From: Prochilodus magdalenae
Taxonomy: Eukaryota; Chordata; Actinopteri; Characiformes; Prochilodontidae
NCBI GenBank assembly: GCA_024036415.1
Contig: JAMWET010000736.1
Span: 255,001 to 319,000 of the forward strand
Length of the DNA: 64,000 nt
Direction: 5' to 3'
The position numbers and the translations under genes were made by a program. Below, in pieces: positions 26,811 to 39,429 of this stretch. The notes beneath the pieces were generated by a model that saw nothing but the letters and a program-made list of their open reading frames with translations, was not told where the DNA came from and searched no databases. The number at the start of each line of letters is the position of its first letter. The first letter of the stretch is position 1.

Positions 26811-28461
26811 GTGTGAGCACTGTAACGCTTCGGCCCGGATAATGGGGGAGAGCCTTCGGGTTAGCCATGTGGAGAGGAGTTAGCAGAACACTTGAGCCAC
26901 ACAAACGTTAGTGCGGGTACTCCAGTATACTCGTTTAGTCACGGTTACTAACTGAAATCAGTCTCCCGGCCACAACAGTCCACTTATACATAAGTGTAAC
27001 TGTAGTTAAGCTCTAGCGTTACAGAGAGTATAAACAAAAGATGAGAATGGTAGGAAAACCGCTAAACACCACCTCTCTTCTCCACTCTGCTCTCTTCTTC
27101 TGCAGAGGCCACACTGGGATATGCAAATACAATGCCCCTTATTTAAAGGTACAGCATAAATTTGACTGTAGCAGCACGTATAGGTAACATCTATAGGAAG
27201 TTAAAATGGCAAAATGATGTGTCCAGGTTTTGAACAAGGATTTGATTTTAGAGCTTGAATAAGTCTCTCACTTTTTTATGTTTGCTAAAGCTTAAGCTTA
27301 TATGGTAATTAGATTGTGTTCATTGTATTTGAGTAATCTTTTTGGGTTCTTTGGGGGGAGGCTTTTCCTTTTCCACTATCTACAGGCTTATCTGTTTGAT
27401 TAGCACCTCATCACCTCCTGCTCTAAGCTTTGCCTTTACTGAGTGATGGGTTGTTTTAGAAATGTACAGTCAGTGTATTCACCTGTATTTCAAAGCTTCT
27501 CGTGGCTGTCTACAGATGCTAGCCTAGCCGAGGCAGAGAAAAGCTAGATGAGGACAGGCTTTGTATGTGTCAGAGGAAGTGGCCATTGGGCAACAGTTCT
27601 CCATCTCGTCATGACATCTGTTATTGTGTTTAAAAAAAAAGAAAAGAAAAGAAAAGGTTAGAATCTCCTAGTTTACTTCTTAATTTAAAGAGTTGCTGTT
27701 TCTGGAACTTCTTCCACATGGCTATGCGCATGCGATGGTTTACAGCTCTTTGTGAACTCTCAAAAACAATCATTCTTTTGTTTGATTTCCAAGTCGTTGC
27801 AGTGGACCTTTGCACTGCACATTTTCTTAAATGGTCACAGCTATTCACAGTAGATGATATCTCAGTGCCCTGAATAACTTAATAGACAACACACACAAAC
27901 ACAAACAGCTAAACAGAAAGGTCAGGTCTCAACATTTCTGGCACTAGGCATTTCCTCTGTGTACTGAATGCCTTCACTGAATGTGAGGGGTTGCAAGGAC
28001 TAAAACTCAGGAAAACAAATGATTAAACTGCAGAGCCATGCGGTTCACTCCTAAAGCAGCTTTTACTGTGAGTAATGATGAATACACAGAGTAACTCTAA
28101 GAGCGCACTAGGATTGGGTAGATTTTATTTATATTGAGAGAATTAGTTATATTAGCTGTGACAGGGACACACCTATAATGTATTGACTGTCACATTAAAT
28201 AGTCCTGGCCGAGTGCCGGACCCTCACAGTGAGGTTTGGTTGGTTAAAGAGTGGCTGATTGTGGGCACACATCACAGCCTCTGTGCTGGCCGTCGGTGAG
28301 GGTACCCTGCAGAGCACAGCGGAGGGTGGAGTGACCGCCTCAGAGCACGATTTTTAAAGGAATAGTTCAATGAAAATCAATGTTCTCCAGGTGTAGTCGG
28401 TCATCCAAGACAAGGGTTTGGTGAAACTTCTTCTAGCTTCTTTGCTTTTGATTTGGAGCTC

Positions 28462-28466
<5 letters not shown>

Positions 28467-28523
<57 letters not shown>
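28467..28523. repeat. GT/AT microsatellite
   Basis: Seven GT units followed by about 21 AT units. Confidence 0.95.
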
Positions 28524-28528
<5 letters not shown>

Positions 28529-30249
28529 TTTGGTATTATGAAATAAGTTTCAGCGTTAAACACATTTTTAGGACTGCAGTGAGAGAATGAATCAGATTAC
28601 CTCCTGACCACAGCACCAAAGTCATGGTATAAGAGATGGGTTAGAAGAAAGTGTTAAAAGCCCAACAGGTGCTACCCTGTGCTGGCTTAGAACCTTACTT
28701 GTGTAGCCTCATGTGTAGAGCAACTAACCTAATCATTTAGCTAAACGGCCAATCACAGAAAAGGCCCATACTGTCATAACTGTGCTTCATCATCTGGAGC
28801 TTTTTGAGCCTCTTATTTGTTTGTGTATGTATATTGGAAATAAAATGATACTTATTTGCATATAAACAGGTTTTATGTTTACCTGGACTGTAAAATATGG
28901 TGAGTTTGTTTGTGTTTGTCTCTAGTATTACCCCTTGCTACTCCAACACACAGGTCACTAGACTGAAACACTGCAAGAACATTAGACTAAACACTTTTCC
29001 GTGGTTGCACTGTTCTTGTAAAGATGCAGGTGACCACTCAAAAATGTTTTGTGAACACTTTGTGGTCAGCTATTTCAGGTCAGAGGCAGAGCGGTCTAGC
29101 GGAGATTGTATGAGAGGAGCCCTTTATTCTTTTAACAGACGTGTTTTTGCAGTCCAGTTCCAACCTTGGCCTAGCCCGCACAGCAACAGGGAGAGAACCG
29201 TGTACAGGATGATTTGAGACAAAGTTAACTGTAAAACTTCTGGTTATTTATTGAGCGGAAGGCGTCCATGACTGTAATGAACAGGACGGTAGTCTCGTAG
29301 AGGTGTGTGTCTGCTCCCGCTTTAATATAATTAGCTGTCTCTGAGAGTTATGCTTTTGAGCTCGTTGCTTTATGGCAAGGATGAGGTCATGTTCTGCAAG
29401 TTTTGCTTGCAAAGTGCAAAAATGAGACAGGCACTTCTCCTCCTGTCCTTCTCTGCTGTAGTTTCAGCCAAATGCCTCGGTTTCAGGTGTCAGCGGGACG
29501 CTCTTTACTAACTTGGCTTTAGATTGAGGGGGCAGGACTGAGTCGGAGCCAAAATGGCAGCAGTCAGGAACACTCTGAGCCTTGGCAGCCTTGTGTCTTT
29601 TTGACAGTGTATGAATTAGCAGGTCGAGGAGAACCTGAGCTTTCTCACTCCAGCTGAATGATGTAGTGCAGAGAGTGGAAATGCTCTTAATTAAAACCTC
29701 TGCCGTTTACTCAGTTTGCTTCCTCTCAAGTCTCGACAGTAAAGATTTTTTCCTACATGTTGTATTTGTTTGTTTATGTGATCATTTATTTTACTGACAG
29801 TTAATCATCTGGAGTCCCATATACATAAACACACATTGTTACAGAGTTACATAATTAACTTTACATTGTATACTTTGTATTGACAAGTTTGAGTCTAGAG
29901 TGATTTTTGCTTTTGTTCGTTCATTCTTTCTTTCATCTTTTATTGCATATAATTTCACAATTTGAGTCAGAGTAATTGACCCTCATCATCAAAAGATCAG
30001 TTGAAAACATAGTTGCACCCAGAAAGAATCCGACAGGATTGACACTTGGTTAGTGGGTTTGACATTGTGAGACGTGAATGAAGTTTCACACCTTACCGCT
30101 GTACCTGCCTGACCTAACAACCATGATCATGGACATGCGCCGTCCTGTAAGTGTCAGTACCATTGACCGATGACTGCACAACAAAGGACTGTATGTACTT
30201 AGACTGATACAACAACTGAGCTTAACACCACATCAACGTCACCAAAGAC

Positions 30250-30740
30250 TGAAATAGTGTCAAGTCAAGACTAATGTATTTATATAGTGTCTTTTTAATA
30301 ACAGATGTGGTCACAAAGCAGCTTTAATCCAGATCCAAGCCCCCAGTGGCCAAGACGAAGCTGTCAGTGGCAAGGAAAAACTGCCTCAGAGCAAGAGAAA
30401 GACACTTTGAAAGAACAGGGAGCCCATTTCAGGTGAAACCCCAGCATAGTAACAAATGCAAAAATCGACCACAATTTATAATTATATGCAGTATTGAATG
30501 GGAAAAAGCCTTAGTAACTGTTAGATGGAAGCTTACGATGATAATCTATTATAAAGAATAAGAGAATTGTTTTTTGAGGCAGAAGAAGAAATGAGCCTGA
30601 TTCAATAGCAAGATCATCAGATAAGCACAGGGTATGCATGTGAAGCCCCCTGACAGTCTAGGACATGAAGAAACTCCATGGTAGGCAAACTGGTCAGCAA
30701 TGCAGGCAGGCAGTGCCACCTCTACAACGCCATGCCGAGA
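30250..30740. mobile_element. Dispersed fish repeat, decayed
   Basis: The wording tgtatttatatagtgtcttt, then cacaaagcagctttaatcca, then cccccagtggccaag and gtggcaaggaaaaactgcct, is that of a very common interspersed fish repeat that I recognise but cannot name. The 3' part is less clear. The next base block is the Tc1 element. Confidence 0.5.
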
Positions 30741-30746
30741 CATATA

Positions 30747-31278
30747 CAGGGGTTGGACACTGAAACTGAAACACCTGTCATTTTAGTGTGGGAGGTCTCA
30801 TGGCTAAATTGGACCAGCCTGGTGGCCAATCTTCATTAGTTGCACATTGCACCAGTAAGAGCAGAGTGTGAAGGTTCAGTTAGCAGGTAAGAGCACAGTT
30901 CTGCTCAAAATACTGCAATGCACACAACATTATGGGTGACATACCAGAGTTCAAAAGAGGACAAACTGTTGGTGAACGTCTTGCTGGCGCATCTGTGACC
31001 AAGACAGCAAGTCTTTGTGATGTATCAAGAGCCACGGTATCCAGGGTAATGTCAGCATACCACCAAGAAGGACAAACCTCCACCAGCATCACGTAGTGAC
31101 CTGGCCACTATCCTGCAAGAAGAATGGCTTAAAATCCCTCTGACCACTGTGCAGGACTTGTATATGTCATTCCCAAGATGAACTGACGCTGTATTGGCCG
31201 CAAAAGGAGGCCCTACACCATACTAATAAATGATTGTGGTCTAAAACCAGGTGTTTCAGTTTCATTGTCCAACCCCTG
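30747..31278 (+). mobile_element. Internally deleted Tc1/mariner element with clear terminal repeats
   Basis: The left end caggggttggacactgaaac and the reverse-complemented right end caggggttggacaatgaaac form inverted repeats of about 36 bases. TA dinucleotides flank both ends (30745-30746 and 31279-31280), as expected for Tc1/mariner insertion. Inside, the frame from ATG 30932 to TAG 31096 encodes 54 residues starting MGDIPEFKRGQTVGERLAGA with VSRATVSRVMSAY, the helix-turn-helix DNA-binding start of a Tc1 transposase. After a jump comes the C-terminal end (EEWLKIPLTTVQ and, near 31201, the AKGGPTPY-like end). The catalytic DDE core is missing, so the copy cannot code for transposase. Confidence 0.85.
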
Positions 31279-32814
31279 TATGTTGCTTTAGTAAACATGG
31301 AGGCCCGATGCCACACCGAGAGACAACATGTGTATGCGTAGCTCAATATATATTGTCCCTATCAGTCTAAATTTATCATCATTAATTGTTCTTGGTAACT
31401 TTTATCTTCATTCCCAACAGCATTGCAATCCGACACTTCCTTCCGAGTTCAACTGTTTTTTTGATGAGTGTATATCAGAGCAGATATTGAGGAATAAAAT
31501 ACTAACGGGTGAGATTTATCTGAATCTGACTAATGTATGCAGTCATTTAAGGGAAATTTATGGCAACCTCACCTTCACACACAACTTATTAGTGTCTCAA
31601 CTTATTAGTGTCTCTCGTGTGATGCTGAGATGAAATTGTAAGAATTTTAATAAGAAGAGTTTCCTGCATGACTGAGCACTGAGTGAAATTCATCAGAAAG
31701 ATGTCAATTTAGCACACTAGTTCTTTTGGCTTAAACTTTCCTACCTTAGGTAAAAAAACCTGCCCCTTCATACAATTTAGAATGCAAGACAGATCCTGTC
31801 CCTGGCTCACTACTGTCATTTATTCATTGCTTAAAGCGAGAAATAATGCATGGACTTTTGCCAAATGCTTTAGGGATAAAGACCACTGGCTCTCACTTAG
31901 GCAGCTGAAGAGTAAAAAAAAATAAATCTCCTGTTAGCAGTGCCAAATCAGATCATTATGTTCTTGTGGTCACTAGCTCCTCTTCTAATACTCAAGATTT
32001 GTAGAAGGCAGTAAACTCCATCCCTATTCTAATTCATATTGTGATAGTTGACCATGCCCGCTCTGCCAAGCTTTTAGTTCACTTTTTTCTGCACCGGGGC
32101 AAATATTTGATAGATTACTGAGACTGGGACTGAATGAACCAGATATAACCTCTGTCACTAGTCATGGCCATGGTCTCTTCACATTCTCCATATCCTCCAC
32201 ATCCTCTACATCCTCCATCCCTTCTCTATGTATATAGTGGATAACACACTTCCTGCTAATAATCCATGAAAACCACAGGCAAAGACGGACTGGACCCCTA
32301 TTTTCTTTGTCTTGATATGACAGTAGCTCGAGGTTATTGAAGAACATTGCCTGTACATTTTTATGTGAAACACTGTTCATAACGTTCCTCTAAACAAAGG
32401 AGGTGCAGCATGAGATCTATAAAACAAATGACCTAGTTTAGAACTGCCATGCTTAGATAGCATTTAAGAATCATTAGTGAACACCTAACTCTAATCATGT
32501 CTTTTAGAAATTTGTTTGTTTAAACATAAAAAATTAATAAAATAAAAATAAATTAAAAAATACATAATTTAATTCATTCATTCGTTTGTTCATTCATTCA
32601 TTACCGTTTCCACTACCATACTTATTTTTAATGGTCTTTTAATGATGGAGCGAAAGAAGCAGTGTGCTGCCTGCCTTATTGAGGGGAGCTTTTTATGCTA
32701 TTAAAAACAAAGTTGCTTCTTTTAAGTAGCTTACAAACAATTGGTGTCAATACAAATGCATGATATGTGACATTATGCCTAACTATATGTTAATGCCTGT
32801 CACTAACATTAAAT

Positions 32815-33190
32815 CACTTTATTGTCACATCACATTTTCACAGGTGTGAAGGTGAATGAAAAACTTAGGTGTGTAGTCCCTTACAGTACTTTAATACAAA
32901 CATATAAATAGACAATAATATATACAGTACTAAGCACTAAAATCTCTGTTTACACTAATATAAAGTTATGAATAAAAACTATGATATATGCAGATGTACA
33001 CATTACCATATAGCACTATGGTAAGGCTGAGGTAGATGAGAGATGCAGGATATATACAGGGCATAGAATATTATATATGTATATACTTACACTACAGATA
33101 TACAGTGTGGATGAAAGATAACAGTAGGTCGGTCTATATGTGCAAGTGTAAATATGCTAATGTAAAGTGCAGAGTGATGATTGCACTTTA
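32815..33190. mobile_element. Unassigned dispersed repeat nested in the LINE region
   Basis: Starts tcactttattgtcacatcac and continues with AT-rich text of recurring tata and acagt motifs, ending near gtgcagagtgatgattgcac. I recognise similar text from other fish genomes but cannot name it. It lies between the endonuclease-like and reverse-transcriptase-like parts of the LINE, as a later insertion would. Confidence 0.4.
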
Positions 33191-33491
33191 ACATGTTAAC
33201 ATGTTCTAAATGGTTCAATCCTTGATCCAGTCTCTGATCCGTGCACCTGTATGCTGATGATACGGTTCTATATTGTTCATGCAGCAGTAGGAAAAACTCC
33301 TTCAGTGTCTTGCATATTGCTCTGTATATGTATGGGTTAACATTAAATGCAAAAGAAACTTAATTCTTCCAGTTTATTTATTTATTTATTTTTTAAAAAA
33401 GCTCTGTGGTGATCAACACCCTTATAGGATCCATGCAATCCTGGAATACAAGTACTCGGGCGTATGGCTGGACAACCATGTTTAAACATAC

Positions 33492-33662
33492 AGTCTAGGA
33501 TGAATAAGAGCTTCCAGATATCCATTGGGAAGCACTTCTTATTTGGGTACAAGTATACAAACTTTTAGCTTGTCAGTAAATATAGCCCAGTGTTTGGATA
33601 CTTGTACCAAAATAAGAAGTGTTTCCCATAGGATATCTGGAAGCTCTTATTCATCCTAGACT
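33492..33662. repeat. Inverted repeat, 71-bp arms, 29-bp loop
   Basis: Arm 33492-33562 begins agtctaggatgaataagagc. The reverse complement of 33592-33662 begins with the same 20 bases. Along 71 positions there are only about six differences. The structure lies inside the LINE relic right after the YKYSGVWLDN segment. Confidence 0.9.
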
Positions 33663-34974
33663 GTGGTTATGCAATCTACAGACACACATCCACCAGTTAA
33701 ACCACTAGATTTAATCTGTCGCTCAGATTTGACATTCATTACTATATGCCCATACAGCACTGCATACTGTACGACAAAGCTGCTCGGTCCTCTCTAGCCT
33801 CACCAAACTAATGGAAGTAATGGTTTTGTCAGACTTGCTGTGGTTACTGGACCACCAGTCAGGTTCCTAGAGTTAGTACTGAATCTGGAAAAGCTGCAGT
33901 GCACCAGCCAGCTGGAATACAAGTAACTAAAGCTCCGCTTGCTGGTAGCTATATTAAAGTTCTTATTTCAGACCACCTTCACTCAGCCTGTAAAGTTTTA
34001 TTTGGTGTTAGCTCTTTCCCTGCCCTAGTTTATTTCACTGCTTTATTGGACACTTTTAGTTGTTTTTAATTTACTTCTTATTTGTGTTTTTTGTTGTTAT
34101 TTACCTTTATTTTAACAAAGATTTTAGATTTTCTTTGTTCACAAAGTCTTGTTGATCTTGTTGGAGGGTCTCATGAATGTCTGGTTCCACTGATGGATCC
34201 TGTATAGGTCTTGCCTTTTTATTTTGCTGTTCTAAGCAAAGTTTTTGCCAACGGGAACGCCTCCTTTAGTAAAAATGCAGAAGCCCACGTACACAGACAT
34301 TACCTGTGGACTGTTACTGTGCTGTCACAGTGGGTGGTAATGCTATCTATGATGTGTATCATGATATACAGGTGACACTCTGGACTGAGAAAATAGAATT
34401 CCACATTCATCTGGCACCCACTCTTGTGCCTCGATCTAACTCTGGTGGCTGGAGTTCAGCCTCACTCACAAGATAACACCTCACAACTTATGCAGGTGTG
34501 GGTGTTCCTAATCCCTCCTTTGAGGTAACGCCGCTTTATAGTCAATTTACAAACTGCTACCCCATGATTTTTGGTATGTCAGCATGTTTTTTCTCTGGTG
34601 TTTAGATAAAAATGTTTCAGTGTGTTCTCTAGAGGTCAGAAGAGATGCTAGAAACCTGCGCTTTGTAGCTCTAAAGATATAAACATGTGCCTGTGAGGTG
34701 AAGCAGAATACGTGGTGTGTGTGTGTGTGTGTGTAGTGTGGGTGGTTCACATGCACCTTACAGATTTTTTTTCTTTTTTTTCTTCAATAAAAAATAAAAG
34801 TGAAATTCACACTTTCCTGGGGATACTTCAGAATAAGCCAAGTTGTCCTAAACCCTTGACATACAGTGTAAGTGTCTGGCATAATGTACTCTTCAGTGAG
34901 TTAGGCAGTGATCTGGGCGTCACATTAGGCCTTGAACTGCTTGCAAAGCGCCTACACAAAGGCCTTATCTAGGC

Positions 34975-35235
34975 CTTTCCGCTCACCCAAAAGAGAGTGG
35001 TGTAGGATGTTCAGCAGCAATCTCATACATTTTCTTCTCCTTGTCTCCCTGTGATTGTTCCGGGGGCCATAAACCCAGCGTGACTTTTCGAAGGTTGGAG
35101 CGCCAATCAAACATGCCGCTTTGTCTGGTGCCCCTGCTGGGAAAATTACCCCCACGCCCTTCCATTACCCACGCTGGGGACGTTTAACTTCAATTGCCTG
35201 TTTGAAACCTCTTTTTTCCTTGCTGAAATTGTCCC
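34975..35235. other. Candidate conserved non-coding block
   Basis: Unique, high-complexity sequence with retained CpGs (gtgacttttcgaaggttgga near 35080, gagcgccaatcaaacatgcc near 35098) bounded by an AT-rich repeat zone and a CT array. Its texture differs sharply from the surrounding transposon remains. No reading frame is convincing. Confidence 0.3.
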
Positions 35236-35239
35236 CTGT

Positions 35240-35272
35240 TTTCTTTCTCTCTCTCCCCATTCTCTCTCTCCC

Positions 35273-35343
<71 letters not shown>
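35240..35343. repeat. CT microsatellite
   Basis: Two CTCTCCCCATT units followed by about 35 CT units. It ends about 38 bases before a good-looking 3' splice site at 35380-35381. Confidence 0.95.
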
Positions 35344-35347
<4 letters not shown>

Positions 35348-35381
35348 GTTTCTTGCACTTGCACATTCCCTTTTTCCGCAG

Positions 35382-35466
35382 TTTGATGATGCGCACCTGT
35401 ATTGTCGAGGAGGGCTTTTACAGGCTGCGTTCGAAGCCTGCCAGCCCAAGAGTCATGCCATGTTTG
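35382..35466 (+). other. pard3: Possible cassette exon, 85 nt, frame-shifting
   Basis: The sequence before it, ccctttttccgcag, is a strong 3' splice site with a CT array upstream. The 85 bases after it are open in the frame that would follow the 17843 exon (FDDAHLYCRGGLLQAAFEAC and on). A gtaacg donor begins at 35467. Eighty-five is not a multiple of three, so inclusion would shift the frame and bring a stop early in the next exon, as in a poison exon. I do not recognise the peptide as part of PAR3. The block may equally be conserved non-coding sequence or chance. Confidence 0.2.
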
Positions 35467-36354
35467 GTAACGGGGGGGAGCCGAGCACTACCATAATTAA
35501 GCCTAATGTAGCCAAGTACGCCGGAAGACAATGGTGTTCCATCGACTACCCTTTTTTGTTGTGCTCCACTTTGGATGTGCCACCTGTTTTCATTTAGTAC
35601 TTTTTTCCAGCAGCTGTGGCAGTAATTAGCCTCTCTGCTCGTATGGAGGGGCTGTGCAGCGCTATTGTTAAGCAGCGATAAACAAGCTGGTTTGGGCCAT
35701 TTGGAGAGACACGCATGGCCTCCTGCAGGAAGGCTCTGCTCAGGCTCAGAGAGCACACCCAGACAGGAGCTGCTGTAATGCAGCACGTACGCTGTGTCCC
35801 AATTGTGACTTTGATTGTCAAAGTTTCCACCTAAGACCAAGTGCTGTGTCTTCCTGGTCAGGCATCCGGAACATCTTTGTAACGGTAGCACTTTTGGACT
35901 AATGTTAATATTTCCTATGTGGCAAATGGTGTTTAACTGTGCTTCATTCAAATTCGTTGCTCCCCTTGCAGCTCCTTGAGTTATGGTTGATATTTTACAG
36001 CACATTCAGTTAATTAACCCCTTAAATAACCAGAACAGATCCCGCCAGCAGATCCATTTTTAATGGCACACTTCTATAAACTCAGAGTAACTGAGCAGCG
36101 CTACATTTTAGTCTAAGTCACAATCTTTCATTTGTTTTTGATGTTAAGGAACGCGAAAGCACAGCAAAACTGTGAAGGGTAGCATTTCAGAATGCAAAAC
36201 AAGACAGTACACATAACGATGACTTGTCATCAAATGCAAATCCTCTCCTGTAGTATTTATAGAAAATTTAGAATACACACATGGAATACACAAAAATGCT
36301 ATTAAAAGGCACATGCCATTAAAAAATGTCACTTAAGTGCACAAAGTACCTTGC

Positions 36355-36871
36355 TAAAAAAAATTAAAGGAACACTTTTTAATCCGAGTGTAACATCAAC
36401 TCAGTTTAACTTACAGGATATTGATCAGGTCAGCTAAATAGCAGCGGGGATATTAATCAGTTTCAGCCGAAAACAGGGTGCACTAGAGGAGGAGCAATGA
36501 GACAGCCCCCAGAACAAAAATAGTTTAAAAGGTGGAGGTCATTGACATTTTATCCCCCTTCATCTTTTCTGACTGACTTTTCACTAGTTTTGCATTTGCT
36601 TTGGGTCAGCCGCACTATAAGTACCATGATGGGGTACCTGGACCCTACAGAGGTCCAGATGCCCAGGTCCAGATCTAGGAGGAGATCCCCCAGCACACCA
36701 TCCGTTGTCTCATTCGGAGCATGCCCCAACATTGTCAGACATGCATACAAGCATGTGGAGGCCATACAAACCATTTTGAGTTGCTGCAGTGGAGTTTGGG
36801 TTAAATGGACGAGCCTGCTGCATTATTGTGTTTTCAAAGTTTTCCTTTATTTAATTTTTGTTTTTACAGTG
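36355..36871 (+). mobile_element. Internally deleted Tc1/mariner element
   Basis: The left end reads aaaaaattaaaggaacactt. The right end reads cctttatttaatttttg followed by tttacagtgta, the inverse of it, and both match a common fish Tc1 family. Inside, MMGYLDPTEV (from about 36628) resembles the start of that transposase. It is followed directly by text from its far C-terminal end (agatctaggaggagatcccc, then cattcggagcatgccccaac). The catalytic core has been lost. A TA-rich array begins immediately at its right end. Confidence 0.75.
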
Positions 36872-37555
<684 letters not shown>

Positions 37556-39115
37556 TAGTATCTGTCAATACTAACAACATTTAGTGCATTTAAGTGCTAT
37601 TTTATATTGTAAGTTCATGTACATACTGATGTGCTGCCCTACACTTGCTGACCTACTCCCTGCAATCAAGCTATACTAAATATGCATGTATGTATTGAGT
37701 GGTGCACGCCGGGCTCCAGTTACTATGTACTCCACCTGATATTTATCATCACTGTACAGGTAGTAGTTTTGTTTTGCTGTGGGTATCATATATGCACCAA
37801 TGCAGTACTTGGCTAACGTAGGGACATCATAACTAGCTAATATATTAATATTTATATTTTAATTTACATTCTTAACTGGAAATCATATTGATTTACATTA
37901 AATATTAATGTTACCTTTTGTCAGGTCCACTTTGTGGACTGGATCTGTAGACTGGATGCCTAGGCTAAATCTCTAAAGGACTTTTATCTTTGAGAGAGAG
38001 AGAAAGCATTTTATCTGCTCCTCCTTCTGCCATGCTGTGGCTGCATTCATTGTGAATATCCAAAACACTGTCCCCTCAAAGGCCAGCTCTAAAATGATAA
38101 TCATGACCTGCTTGAGTCCGTCTGGAAATGATTTCAACCATAAGGACTTTTCTGTTTAGTCAGTGTTCCCAGGCCTGTGCCCTTTTCAATCTCTCTTTCT
38201 CTCTCTATCTCTCCCTCTGGCTAATTGTACCTGGAAGACGGGAATGTGCATTAGTCTGAGGTGTTTAATATGCACTCTTTATCTGCAGTCGTCGAGGCAG
38301 GGAAACAGCGGCAGGAAAATTCATGTTACAATACTTATCATGCACAAGCCCTCTCCGCAATTACATCCTTGACTGATTTCTTTTAGGCACTTAAATTCAT
38401 TTCCAATGACCTTTATGTCTGCGCCCCATTCGGGGAGGAGAGACGAAGAAAAAGGGAAACGCTGCTAATTGTTTCAGGCGAGGATGTGTCAGAAAAGTCC
38501 TGGAGGTTGTGTGTTAGAGGGGGAAAAGGTGGTTTCAACACCTCGACTTTCTTTTTGGCTTTCTTTCTTTCTTTCTTTTTCTTTTCTTGTTCATTGTCTA
38601 CATTTAGGTCTACAGGTTAGGTGCCGTTAGGTCTCTCTGACTCTCCTTTTCTCACACACAAGCAATCTAGTCTGAATGAATTCATTACTACACTGCACAA
38701 AAGTCTCTGACAGATGGATTTTGTGGACATATATGTATGTAATATGTGTATAAATAGTGTGTGTGTGTGTCTACTGGGCTTTGTGAATGCTTGTAAAAGT
38801 GAGTTTATGCAGACTGTGCTGTATGAAATTGGAAAAACTTGTCTTTGTCCATTGGTGAATAGAGATGTGTGGATTTAATGGAGAGTTAGTAACACAGTCT
38901 TAGTCTGACATTGACACACCTTGACAAGAAGCGCTTACTCTGAGCCTTTGGAGTCCACAGTGCGCGTCTTTCATCAATGACAAAAGAACCACATCACACA
39001 GAATTGACAAGCATCGCGTCTTTGAAACCACACATCAAAATGAAACCAAGAAGAACCAAGACCATACGTACATTGGAGCTTGTTTTATATACACTCACCA
39101 AACTCGCTATTAGAA

Positions 39116-39365
39116 ACACACTTAATGTCTATTTTATCAGCTCCTCTTGCCGTATAGGAGCACTTTAAAGTTCTACAATTACAGACTATAGTCCATCTGT
39201 TTCTCTGTATACTTCCACCAACCACAATCCAGGGGGTAGCGTCCTGTGAGCACTGATGAGGGACTAGAAGATGACTAACGTAAACTGTGCAGCAACAAAT
39301 GAGGTGGAGCTTCAAAGTGTAATAAAGTGGACAGTGGGTGGGGGGCACAGTGTTTAAAAGCTCCA
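39116..39365 (+). mobile_element. Fold-back MITE, internally deleted fragment
   Basis: Third copy of the family at 5031. It carries atcagctcctcttgccgtat, cagactatagtccatctgtt, gcgtcctgtgagcactgatg and gtggacagtgggtgg. It lacks the tgacatggtggtggtg block present in the other two copies. Confidence 0.65.
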
Positions 39366-39429
39366 GCAGAACTGCCTTGGCTCCCAGTTAATCCCTTCAA
39401 TGTAGACATTAGTCAGTTTCAAAATTCAC

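Larger units (their letters stand above)
31330..34190 (+). mobile_element. Decayed LINE (non-LTR retrotransposon) ORF2 relic
   Basis: Three separated stretches read like a fish LINE ORF2 in the right order. LIVLGNFYLHSQ at 31383-31418 resembles the endonuclease GDFN motif. At about 31835-32110 a Lys-rich stretch with SDHYVLVV and KAVNSIP resembles the region between endonuclease and reverse transcriptase. LYADDTVLY at 33247-33273 carries the YADD catalytic motif of reverse transcriptase, and EYKYSGVWLDN follows near 33447. Beyond 33690 a weak C-terminal resemblance (ILYDKAARSSLAS) continues. Stops and frameshifts abound. The middle, 32130-33210, is not clearly LINE and includes another repeat. 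The family is not assigned. Confidence 0.6.

Noticed and set aside
26816..27180. Solo LTR starting tgtaacgcttcggcc
   Set aside because: The block is unique and has a tatgcaaat and a tttaaagg motif. I found no matching end, target duplication or polypurine tract.
35121..35597. 158-codon open frame as a gene
   Set aside because: A third of it is the CT array, no similarity was recognised, and it starts inside unique non-coding sequence. Only the short splice-bounded part was kept as a weak candidate.
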